Source of the DNA: Hippophae tibetana
Taxonomy: Eukaryota > Streptophyta > Magnoliopsida > Rosales > Elaeagnaceae
NCBI GenBank assembly: GCA_037013495.1
Contig: CM072810.1
Coordinates: 111,879,398-111,943,397 of the forward strand
Direction: 5' to 3'
DNA: 64,000 nt
The translations under genes were made by a program, and so were the position numbers. Each line of letters starts with the position of its first letter. The stretch's first letter is position 1. The notes below the pieces were generated by a model that saw nothing but the letters and a program-made list of their open reading frames with translations, had not been told where the DNA came from and made no database searches. Below, piece by piece: positions 49,371-61,100 of the stretch.

Positions 49371-49650
49371 TTCCTTGCAGAAAAGTGATCAAGTTAACGC
49401 ACTCACACCTAAAACCCAAACATCATCACACCCAAAGCCAACGAAACTCTGTTTCTTCTTCTTCTCCAAATAACTGATAAAATCGAAATCCAAGTTTGAA
49501 GAATCGAAGAAGAAGAAGCCAAATCTATAAATCGAGAATCTTTTCGAACCTTTTTTTTCAATTTGTATTCTTCTCGATCAATTGTCAACACGTCATCAAT
49601 TTCAATTGTCTCCGTTATTTCCCGATAGATTAACGACGTCCTGGAAGAAG

Positions 49651-52600
49651 ATGGGTGGCGGCGGCGGCGAGGGAGGAGCAGAGGCGGTGGGTATAGCGTT
49701 GGAATTTCCTGCGAGTGAAACGGCGTCGTACACTTGGCCTCCGAGGATACCCGGACGGCTTCGACGGAGGCTTCTTGTTCAGCGTAATAAGACTCCTAAT
49801 ACTGTTGAAGAAATCGAGGCCAAGCTTCGTCTCGCCGATCTTCGTCGACAGGTCCGCTTAATTTTCTTACTCTCTTGTACTTTCACCCTGATTTTTTTCT
49901 CATTTTTCTTTTTGGTTTTGTTTGTTTGGTCTTTGGAAGAACTGAACAGATTCAAATAATCAAGTAAAGTCTGGTTTTTCAGCCACAACGTGTTCGTTTT
50001 GATTCAATATTAGTGATAGATTTTTCCAATTTTTTTCCCGGTATTCTTTTGATTCATGAAATGATAATTACGATTATGTGAGCGTAGAAGAGAAGTTAAT
50101 AGTGAAATTATGGATTTTTTTTTGTTTATTTTTTATATGCTACCAAACCTCTTCGACAATATATTACCTAACCCTTTTCTTATTATCCCTTAAGCTTCGG
50201 AGCCTTGATACGAAAGAATTTTATGTGGATTAGGTGGGGGTGGGTTTTTCATGTGTTAGAAATTTGTATTATACTTCTGGAGTTTCCTTTTTCACATGGG
50301 CTAGTTTCGATTCCGATCCTCTTATCTTAATATATTCTTTAAACGCTTGAAATGATATTTTCAATCAATAGTTGTGGTCTGAAACTTTTGTAGTTCTTGA
50401 GTTTTGTTATTTTGAACAAATTGTACTTAAAAAAGCTTCTTTTTCTTTTAAATTCGCAGCAATACCATGAACAATTGTCAAGCAAGGCAAGGACAAAGCC
50501 GAGAAGTCCCTCTAGGTCTTCTTCTTCTCATGAAGAGGACCTCGGTCAGCGTCTGGACGCCAAACTGCAGGCTGCTGAAAAAAAAAGGTAAAAGACTTGG
50601 TAAAAATAGTTGCACATAACCCACATCGCTTAGAAAGTTAAGTAGTGAGGTATTCATAAGGGATTGTCCTCTCTAATGGTATGACACATTTTGGGTTTAT
50701 CCTAGAAGCAAAGTCGTGAAGGTTTGGTGAATTAGTGAGTCATGATTGTGGTTACACTAAACTCACAAGTGATATGAAGTAGACCATATCGTATTGTGGG
50801 GTGGGGTCTTCTAAAAAGCTTTTTGATTTAACATGCTGTTATTTTGTTTGAATCTTTTCATTATTACATTAGGTGAATTTTTGAATTCTTAAAAAGAATT
50901 TGGGTTTTCCAGAGAGAATTTGCATATTGGTTTGTCATTAAGAGTGACTAGGTTACTTCTTATTTTCTTTTTCTGGTAATTCCGCCAAATAATCAGTTTG
51001 GTGCATGTATGACTTTATTCTTATTTAATGCGTCTATGGTCCGGAGTAGGGGTATCAATCATGTCATGATTTTGTGTTATTGTATTTTTTGGCCCAAATT
51101 TATAGGAAAAAATTAAATTAATTTTAATCAAGTTTTTTTCATTTACATTAGTTATAAAAACCAGTATTTTTACAAATTAGCAATCAATTTTCTCAAAATA
51201 ATATTTTGCTTACGTTTTGGCTGCTATGGCTCAAATTGCAACCCTTAGTTCAGAGCCTTTTTGGTCACCAGATTTTATTGTTACGTTTTGTTTTTTTTAT
51301 TTTTATTATATTATATTTCCTATGTAGTTTTTCCCCTTTAATGTTATAATTTGAACCAAAATTCAGGATCTTGGTTTTGATGTTTATATTTGTGACCATC
51401 CTGCAACCATAATCTAGGTTACTATAGTCTCTTTTTATCTGGTTTAACCTTCATAGTGTATTACTCTACTTTGATTATTGATTATTGATGAACCAACAGG
51501 TTGAGCATTCTTGCAAATGCTCAAATGCGATTAGCAAGACTAGATGAGATGCGTCAAGCAGCTAAAACTGGGGTTGAGATGCGTTATAAGAAGAAACAAG
51601 AGAAGCTTGGTTGCATAGTGGAAACCCGATTTCAGCAGGCAGAGGCAAATCGAATGTTTATGCTTAAGGCCTACCGACAAAGAAGGGCCACAGTGAAGGA
51701 CAGGTCGTCTCAGTCCTTATTGCGGAAGATGGCTCGAGAAAACAAGTATAAGGAACGTGTAAGAGCTGCAATTCACCAAAAACGTGCTGCTGCTGAGAAG
51801 AAGCGGCTGGGATTTATTGAACAAGAGAAAAAGAGGGCATGTGCGAGGATTTTGCAAGTGCGTCGAGTGGCAAGGTCTGTTTCTCACCAGCGTGAGATTG
51901 AGAGGAGGAGAATTAGGGACCAGTTGGAAGATCGGATGCAAAGGGTATGATAAAGTTTGCTTGTCTTGTGTACTTAAATTCATACTTGCCATTTATCTGT
52001 TAATGATTTGTAGCGCCTGGGATTGATGAAATTTTTATTCTTATAATGTTTTTCACATCCTTCTTAGGCAAAGAGGCAAAGAGCAGAGCATCTAAGACAG
52101 AAGGCAAAGCTACAGAGTCCGGTCCAAGTGAAATGTAATAGGATGCACAAGCAGGCTGATCATCTTGCTAGAAAGCTGGCAAAGTAATTGGGACCCATGC
52201 ACTTTCTCCTAGTTGTTGATTAAACCTAACTTTCCCATATTGGAATGGACAACTGATTGATATGGCTCTATTGTAGGATAATGTTTGCTTTACATAGTGG
52301 TCAACTAAAATTTTCTTGTTTTGTTAGGTGCTGGAAGCAGTTCCTTAAGCATAGAAGATCTACCTTATCCTTGGCAATGGCTTATGATGCGTTGAAAATC
52401 AATGAGGAATGTGTCAAATTGATGCCTTTTGATGAGCTTGCTCGTTGTATTGAATCAACTAATATCCTTCAGACTCTGAAAGCTTTACTTGATCGATTTG
52501 AGTATCGATTACAGATCTCTAGGGCTGTTGCTGCCACTAATCATCCATCCAATATGGACAATATTGATCACCTTCTCAAGCGAGTTGCTACTCCTAAGAG

Positions 52601-55600
52601 GAGGACTACACCAAGGATGTCTGTGAGGAGCAGAGATGGAAAGAAAACAACTCCGCCAAGGGAGACTGTGAAATTCCCCCCTAGACTATCAAGGTATCCA
52701 GTAAGGATTTTTCTCTGCGCTTACATGATATTGAGTCATCCAGATGCAGTTTTCAGTGGTCAGGGAGAGCGGGAGATAGCTCTGGCCAAGGCTGCAGAAG
52801 TATTTGTCCGGGAGTTTGAGTTTTTACTGAAGTTTTTGCTAGAGGGACCTGTACATAGTTCTGTTAAGGAGTCTGATTCTGCATCGCCCAAACATTGTAC
52901 CACCTTTAGGTCTCAGCTTGCAGTTTTCGATAAAGCTTGGTGCTACTACTTAAATTGTTTTGTGGATTGGAAAGTTAAGGATGCTAAGTTGTTGGAGGAG
53001 GATCTGGTGAGAGCAGCTTGCCAGCTAGAACTCTCTATGATTCAAACATGCAAAATGACTCCAGAAGGGGAGAGTGGCAATCTTTCTCACGATATGAAGG
53101 CCGTTCAGAAACAGGTGCACACCTAAGATACTGATTGAATTCCTTCCGACAAATGAGTTTACATTTTGTTTCTCTTAATAATTTGAGCATGCATGTATTT
53201 TTCACTTAGAAGAAGCAAACAGTAGTAAAACTAATTATGGAAATATTTGTTACGTGTATATATGCTAACTGTGTATGAAAGTGTATATATATGAAAGTGT
53301 CTATTTGGATTTTTTTTAAGTACTAAATTGTAAAGGCCATTATGTTTAAAATGTTTATTTGATGTAGGTTGGAGATGATCAAAAGCTCTTGAGAGAAAAA
53401 GTTCAACACCTAAGTGGAGATGCAGGGATTGAGCGTATGGAATGTGCTTTATCGGAAACACGTTCCAGATACTTTCAAGCTATGGAAAATGGGAGCCTAT
53501 TGGGCTCTCCTGTCGTGCAGTTTTTATCTCCAAGTGTAGCCAGTTCTTCAAATTCTTCTACCCATATTGCTAACTCAGATAAGAAAAAAGATTTGGTTGA
53601 GAGTGGTGAGAGGCCAGGTAATGTGGTTCGCTCATTGTTTAGGGAAGATGATTCTCTTTCCAAAGGATTTGGTTCCTCTACTACTTCAGCTAGTATGGAA
53701 GGTGATCTTAGATCTTATGTCGGGAAGTCGGTCACAGAGAATGAGTTAATTGTGAATGAATTTCTCCACATGCCACACAAACCTTTTATTGATATTTTCA
53801 GTGTGACTGGTCATGATCGAAACAACATCAAGGTTAGATCAATTTGATTATGTATGTTGTCCGTAAAAGAACTAGGAACTATTTAATAAGAAGTATCTTA
53901 GGCTTTCATCTCATAGCAATATTTTATATGAGCTTTAACTCTAAGGAAATGAGAACCCATATGTTGAAAATGTATAACCAGTTTTATAGATTTGGAAATG
54001 TTATTAATTTGATTCCTTGCTATTTGCAGGGAATGATAAGTGGTGCAATGGAGAGTGCTTTCTGGGATAGTATCATAGAGTCAACAAAGCAGCATGATCC
54101 CAACTATGATCGAGTTTTACAACTTATTCGAGAAATGAAAGAAGAGCTCTGCCAGGTTGCTCCAGAGAGTTGGAGACAAGAAATTATTGAAGTTATTGAT
54201 TTGGATATTATAGCCCAGGTAGTCATATGTTTTACTTACTCTGCAAATTTTAGCTTAACCAGCCAACTTAAATAATGACGCTTATTTTATTTTTCAAGGT
54301 CTTTAAATCTGGTAATCTGGATGTTCATTACCTGGGGAAAATCCTGGAGTTTGCACTAGTAACTTTGCAAAGGCTTTCCTCTCCAGCTAGTGATGATGAA
54401 ATGAAGAGAACACACCAGAGTTTAATGGAGGAGTTGACTGATATCTCTCAAGCCAAGGATGAGTCGAATTATTCAAGCGTAATTGCAATTATAAAGGGTC
54501 TTCGCTTTGTCCTAGAACAGATTCAGGTTGTAGTTCCAATCCAGTTTTCTATATCTTTATTATAGTCATACTACTGATCATTTGCCTTGAAAACTTGTAA
54601 AATCAAGGAAGATGACCATTTCAACTTGATGTGTAAGCATCAGGTGTCCTACTACCAGTGTCAGGGCCTCAAAGATTTTAACTAATGGTCATCTTTCTTG
54701 ATTTCATTCATGGTATATTTGACCTTTTCTTTTGGTTACATAAAACAAAGTTAGTTATCCTATTTTTCTTAAAAAATTGTGCTTTAGTTCCATTATTTTT
54801 GGATTACTAGTCTTGTAATTATGAAAAGTGAATACTTTTAGCCCTAAATGCACTTCTAGTTTCATCAAAGGATGAATTTTTACACTAAAATGTCTAACTT
54901 TCATAATTAACGAGATTTAAAAGTATCCAACATATAATAACAGGACTATTTGGACTCTTTTCCCTTTTTTTATTTGTCTATTAACTCGAGTTTGGGGGGT
55001 TTATATTTCATTTTTATTTCTATTAAAATTTGTCTAAATTGTTAGATCTAATGCTTTTGTTTGTGTGTATTTTGATGTTTTTTTTTTTGTAGGTGCTGAA
55101 GGGAGAGATTAGCAAAACACGTATTAGAATGATGGAGCCTCTGTTAAAGGGACCCACTGGTTTTGACTACCTAAGAAGTGCATTTGCCAACCGACATGGG
55201 TCACCTTCTGATGCATATACTTCTATACCATTAACAATGCAGTGGTTTTCATCTGTGTGGAATCATAGAGATCAGGAATGGGAAGAACATAGCACTTCTC
55301 TCTTAGCCTTGAATAATGATATTTCATATGATGGATATATTCCTTCCACCACTCTTAGAAGTGGTGGAAACTTTTTGGCCAAGCCTAAAGTAACTCCTTC
55401 AACTTCCATAGGTAAAGTTTCAGTAATACTAATTTAAAAGGTATCTGCTATGTAGTGGGGGTGTATACACATTTTCTTATTGTCACATGATGCATTCTTT
55501 TCTATTTGGGTCAGGCAACCAGCAACCAGAATGCAAGGGAGAAATAGTTGACTTGGTGGTGAGACTGGGGTTGTTGAAGTTAACTAGTGCAGTGACTGGT

Positions 55601-56546
55601 CTGACACAAGAAGTCCTGCCTGAAACTTTCACCCTCAACCTTGCTAGGCTGAGGGGTGTTCAAGCTCAGATTCAAAAAATTATTGTGACTTCTGTAAGGT
55701 AATGAATTCATTTCTCTCGTTTGTAGGTAGGGGTGGCAATCACCAACACAACCTGTTAATCTGACACGAACAGGACATCAAAAAGTTTTATAGTTATAAT
55801 TGATCACTAATTATTAGTTTTATGTTAATTGATATTCCGATGAATAAATGGACAATCTGAATAAAAATTCATTTTAACTCTCTCTGTGTTTACAACCTCA
55901 AACGATAAATCAATACGGACACATTAGCTTGCCACCTCCTATTTGTAAGGTCACAGATTTTGAGAAGTTGAATGAAATGGGTGTAAACATCTATCTTAAG
56001 TTCTCGTTTGCATGGAAATGTCACAGCATTCTAATAAGGAAATGTTTTAATTGCAACTGCAGTATTCTTATCTGCCGTCAAACCCTTTTAAGTGAGAAAA
56101 TAGTAACTAGTGCTGGAGACATGGAGATTATCATATCAAACTGCACCAAAAGACTTGTGGAGCTTTTGGACCGTGTCGAAGATGCAGGCACTGAAGAAAT
56201 TGTTGGTGCAATCAGTAGGTTATCAGTAGACGAAAACGAAGTTGTAGATTATGAGAAGCTTCAATCAAGGAAGATAGTCATGGCCAGGATGTTGGCAAAG
56301 AGCTTGCAACCTGGAGATACCGTGTTTGAAAGGGTTACTCGTGCTGTTTACATGGCTGCAAGAGGAGTTGTGCTTGGGGGGAGCGGTCCCCCTGGAAAAA
56401 AATTGGCCACGCAGGCACTGCGACAAATTGGGATGGCTCCACTTGTTGAAAGGTTGGTGGAAGCTGCAGAAGTTTTAGTTGTGTCAGCTACTGTATCAGT
56501 TGGTGTTCATGGACCATGGTATATACGTCTGACTGATAACATGTAA
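49651..56546 (+). CDS. T-complex protein 11 (TCP11) domain protein
   Basis: Eleven exons join in frame to 1181 aa: 49651-49851, 50460-50587, 51500-51944, 52068-52183, 52328-53114, 53368-53832, 54030-54218, 54299-54526, 55093-55411, 55515-55698, 56063-56546. The start is the first ATG of the frame (Gly-rich MGGGGGEGG). Residues from about 110 to 330 are extremely Arg/Lys/Glu/Gln-rich and helical ([27 protein letters not shown]), a probable long coiled coil. The rest carries the TCP11 domain, with [21 protein letters not shown] near 410-430 and [17 protein letters not shown] near 965 as the clearest blocks. It closely resembles the plant TCP11 family (for example Arabidopsis At1g22930). The animal namesake acts in sperm signalling; the plant role is not established, so no function is inferred. 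No signal peptide or membrane segment is evident. Introns 2, 8 and 10 hold small repeats. Confidence 0.92.
50610..50830 (+). repeat. LTR/promoter-like repeat fragment in TCP11 intron 2
   Basis: The segment runs from AACCCACATCGCTTAGAAAG through GTGAGGTATTCATAAGG and GGTATGACACATTTTGGG to CATATCGTATTGTGGGGTGG. I recognise this string of phrases as a dispersed plant repeat with a promoter-like TATTTATAAGG core, usually considered LTR-derived. No flanking duplication was confirmed. Confidence 0.4.
54600..54704. repeat. 21-bp inverted repeat (hairpin) in TCP11 intron 8
   Basis: AAATCAAGGAAGATGACCATT (54600-54620) is the inverse complement of 54684-54704 with one mismatch. The loop is about 63 bases. 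It could be a miniature foldback element or a transcribed hairpin. Confidence 0.6.
55728..55941. mobile_element. hAT-like MITE in TCP11 intron 10
   Basis: The element has imperfect terminal inverted repeats TAGGGGTGGCAA (55728) and TTGCCACCTCCTA (ending 55941). It is flanked by TTTGTAGG (55720-55727) and TTTGTAAGG (55942-55950), an 8-bp hAT-style target duplication with one added base. About 214 bp, non-coding. Its interior has ACACGAACAGGAC, typical of this repeat type. Confidence 0.6.
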
Positions 56547-57456
56547 TGAGTGAACATACAACGATGACTTGTTACAAGAAAGAATGACGTATATTGTAAA
56601 TAGTAGTAGTGTTTTGTAAAGTGTATTTAGCCGTTAAAGATTTGCTAGTAAATGCGAGTCTGAATATGTTTAATAATGTACGATTCTTTGATGAATAGAA
56701 CATGTAGATATATGCTTCAAGAAAAAATAAAGGTAAGTAATCTACTCATTTGACTCGGGCTTGGCTTTCACAAGTCGTCTAAGCTAACGTTTAGTCGGTC
56801 TTTCTTTCTTTATTTATTAGTTTTTTGGGTGGAAAAAAACTAATTTAATAATTTTTTTATTTAATGTTTTTTCCCTATCTTCTTTTAATAGGCTCAATTT
56901 AACTGATAAATTTAGAGTCACTGTTGATTAGCGGTTATTTATTTAAATTTTAAAAAATATAATTTTAATATTTATTTTATTTAAAATGGTTTAATAACAT
57001 TATGTTTAATAAAAAAATTACAAATTTAAAATAATAATTTGTTACGTTACTTAATTTAAAAAAAAATAACTAAATACAAAAATTGATCTAAAATTTATCC
57101 TTTATAATCGAAGCTGTTCGGTTATTATATGTGATTGATTATCCAAACCCACTTATAATTTTAACATCGCTGTCAAAGATTGGATTGAGTCTTTGTAAAA
57201 TTCAATCGTCCAATATTTATAAATAATTAAATTATTTATTTATTTATAAATATAATTTAAATTTTAAATATTTTATATGATAATTTTAAGCATGTTGAAT
57301 ATATGTACACGATCAATTTTACCTATTCACATCTAGCATATAGTGGGACATAAATATGAAGTAAAATAAAATTATCTTTATTTTTTATTTTTATAAAAGA
57401 GAAAAAAATGTTAAAAATATTATAATATCAACTTATATTAATAAAGGATACAATAT

Positions 57457-57496
<40 letters not shown>

Positions 57497-58106
57497 ATCT
57501 TTTTATTAAATGTGGTATGTATTTGGATCATGAAGGCTTTTATAAATGTAATTAAAACTGACTTTCCTAGAAATAAAACCATTTTTAAAATTTTTATTGT
57601 TACGTGGTTATTCTAATTATTAAAAAAAGTTTAAATTAAGTATGTGAGATGAAATTTCAATGTGTTTAAATTTAAAAATGTACTTTATAATCTATAACTT
57701 TTACAAAAATAATAAATTAAAAATAAATAATTTTATTTTAATAATTTTTTATTAAAATATTATTCTAATATATTTAAATTTGATTATTTAATAATAATAA
57801 AATGATAATTAATATGAATTTTTTTATAAAATATTTATTTTAATATTTGATTATAATCTTCTTCTTTTTAATTTTTTTAAAAAAATAAAAAATATATATT
57901 TAAATAATTTTTTATTAAAATAATATTATTTATCATTAATTAATATTTTTCTAAAAAATATTTTTTAAAATATAAGAAATTAAACAACATGTTAATTCTG
58001 TCAAGCTCTTCGTAATATATATAAACTTTTTAATTTAATTTAATAAAAATACAACATCAGTATCAATGCGCAGCCAGATTGAAAAATATTTAACTTAACC
58101 TTTTTC
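56547..58106. other. Intergenic region between TCP11 and TH1
   Basis: Holds the TCP11 3' UTR (AATAAA-like ATGAATAGAACATG and AAAAAATAAAGG near 56690-56735) and the TH1 promoter. Mostly low-complexity A/T with a 34-base (TA)n microsatellite at 57461-57494. No gene is seen. Confidence 0.45.
57461..57494. repeat. (TA)17 microsatellite
   Basis: Uninterrupted TA dinucleotides, 34 bases. Confidence 0.95.
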
Positions 58107-61100
58107 ATGGCTCAGATTCAGGTCCTCTGCAGCTCCTACTCCGCTCTTTTCGATAAGGTAGGTATCATGTAAGGCTGATTTCTTCAGTTCTTAGCTTGCT
58201 GTTTGGCATCTGAGAAAATGTAGAAAAAGGGTAATCTTGGAACGCAAAATATAATTAGTGTGTCACAATCAAATCATATACCACAAAAATTCAGATGCTT
58301 CCACTTTTGTAGTTGTCCCTTTGATACAGTAGAACAATGCTTTATTTATTTAAACTTTTTATCTTCTTAATATTCCAATTTTCCTGTAACCGATTTGAAT
58401 AAGCTTGGTCATATCAAAATATTGGAAATCAGATGCTTGTCTCAGTTAATTTTGATATATTGTATGTGTTTTATGATTTTTGACCTGCGTTATTTATTTA
58501 TTTTTATTTAGCGTTAGTTTATTGTTTAGGTTCATATTTTATTTATTATTTTTAAAAACTCATGTTTGGGTCTTGAGAATTTGTGGGAAAGCGAGAGTTA
58601 TCCTGCTCACCAATAAGATGAAATTTTAATTACCAAGCACCTGAATGGAAATGAAAACACTATCTGGGTAGGTTTGAAAATCAAAACTTTAATTGGTAAA
58701 TGTTGAAAGTTATGAACTTTTTTATTTGACTTTGTTTATTGATGAGATTACATGTGTCTCAAACTCTGCTTTCATTTTCTTAGCAACCAAATAGAAAACA
58801 ACCTATTTCAGAAGTTTGTTTCTTTTATTCGAGTTATTTCTCCTATACGTATTTACCATTTAATCCATTTCAGGCTCTCCCAGGAGGATTCTATCAATCC
58901 AAACCTTTGAGATTAGAGTTCCTGAGTTCAAGAATCCATCAAAAGAAGGAAGTTAAGATTTATATGGAGGCACAGAGTGAAAGAGGTTCAATGACCAATG
59001 ATCATTCTTTGTTGAAAGTTCCTCATGTTTTGAGTGTTGCTGGCTCTGATTCGGGGGCTGGAGCAGGAATACAAGCAGACCTTAAGGCTTGTGCAGCCCG
59101 TGGTGTTTTCTGTTCTACAGCTATTACCGCTGTTACGGCACAAAACACTGTTGGGGTTCAGGTTTCTTTTTTATTTTGATTTCCCTTACTATATAGTTCT
59201 TAATCTCCGACAAAATCTATGGTACATGTCTAGGTGTTTGAAACACTTACTTTTTTCAATTTTATGTAAATTTTTATCAACTTGGAGTGTCTATTACTAC
59301 TATCCATGTCCATTTCGTCTCTAACAGACATGTATACTAAATGAAAAATGAAGAATCTATGTAATATAGGAAAAAATACCATAAAATTTTGGAAAAAATA
59401 ATAAGAACGGTTCAGTTGCACAGAAACTTTCCAATTTTCTTTTGATTCCAGGGTGTAGAAATCATCCCTGAGAAATTTATTGAAGAACAGTTGAAGTCAG
59501 TGCTATCAGATATGCAAGTTGATGTGGTAGGTTAATCTTTGCGATTGTGTGTGTGCGTCAGTGCATTAAATTGGCTTTTGATAACTGGTGTGAGCATTGT
59601 TAATACCCAAATAATATATAACAGGATAGTTAGCTAACTTCTTAACAAGTAACAACTTGAGTTTTTAAAAGAATTAGTTGTTATTCTTAACATGATATTA
59701 GAGCATAAGATCTTGGGTTTGAATCTTTTTCACCAATATTAATTAGACATATATCTTTTACTTCTACCTAACTATAAAGTCTATCTCTACTTGATGGGCT
59801 TTGATAGGATTATATCCAACTCTACTTGATGCACTTTCAAAGTTTTCTTCTTAGCCTACAGGAGAGAGTCCATCACAATTATCTACTCAAGTCGATAAGA
59901 TTTTAACTTTACTTGATGGGTTTTCTCAGTTCACATGTGCGAACCCATCACACTCGTTTACATAGTTCACAAAAGCCTATCACACTCATTAATTCAGAAG
60001 GATTGAGAAAAACAAGCAAAACGCCCATGAAATGAGAGGAAGTGTTAAAAACCCAAATAATATATAAGAGGAAAGCTAGCTACCAATTCTGTATTATAAT
60101 ATTACAAGCATTCTTTTAGAACTATTTTGTTTCAATACACTTATACACACTAGGACTTGAATTTTTCCTTGAATTTTTTAAAAGACCAAAACACCAATCA
60201 CCAATTCACCACCAGCCAGTTCTACTTTGTTTCATAATAGAACTTTATAAATGTAATTAAAATCTCTATGACCTCGATAACAATGTTCCTTTGTTTCAAA
60301 TGTGAATTTGTGATTTTCTTCCTTGATTTTACCTCCTCTGAACTGAAGGCATGTTTTTGTCAACATTTAATGAAATTTTCTTCATTAAAATGAGTATGTT
60401 GTTAACTAATCCTTAGCAAATTACGCTGTATAATTAGGTAAAAACAGGCATGCTACCTTCAGTTGGTGTAGTCAAAGTTCTTTGTCAAAGTCTTAGAGAA
60501 TTTCCAGTTAGAGGTATGCTGTCATCTTTAAAGTTCATTTGGATTATGTCATTTCTATTTTGATAGCAGTAGCATTTTAATTAGCTTGGTAAAATCATTG
60601 AAGACAGCTTTAGTTGTTGACCCTGTCATGGTATCCACAAGTGGAGATGTTCTGGTTGGCCCCTCCATTCTTGGCTTGTTTCGGTATGTTTATCCTTTTT
60701 GCATGCATGTTGAACGAAGCTCGTTCTGTCTAATGGTTTCACATGCTTAAACTCATTATTGATGTTCTTATCCTTTCACATTTTTTAACACTATTGCTGA
60801 CATATCTTTGGCCATGCCAATTACTTTCTCCATTCTGTATAATCTTTATTTATAAAATAGTTGGTTCCTGCCTGCAGAGAAGAGCTTCTACCTATGGCTG
60901 ACATAGTAACCCCAAACCTAAAAGAGGCATCAGCCTTACTTGGTGGTCTGAAGCTGGAAACAATATCCGACATGCGTTCTGCTGCAAAATCATTACATGA
61001 CATGGGCCCTCGGTTAGTTACCAGAATATGTACTCAATCTTTAGCTTCTCCATAATCAGTCAAAAATTTGAGGGTGTTCTTTCTTGTATCTGGACATTTT

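Larger units (their letters stand above)
59598..60116 (+). mobile_element. TRIM retroelement in TH1 intron 3
   Basis: The 519-bp element has all hallmarks of a terminal-repeat retrotransposon in miniature. Two short LTRs start TGTTAATACCCAAATAATATATAA (59598-59692, ending TTAACA) and TGTTAAAAACCCAAATAATATATAA (60043-60116, ending TTACA). A tRNA-Met-type primer site TGATATTAGAGC (59693-59704, 10/12 to TGGTATCAGAGC) directly follows LTR1. A polypurine tract GAAATGAGAGGAAG directly precedes LTR2. It is flanked by a perfect 5-bp target duplication AGCAT (59593-59597 and 60117-60121). There is no coding capacity. It is oriented with the gene and wholly intronic. Confidence 0.82.

Noticed and set aside
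51717-52026. Open frames overlapping TCP11 exon 3 on both strands
   Set aside because: Shadows of the Arg/Glu-rich coiled-coil exon.
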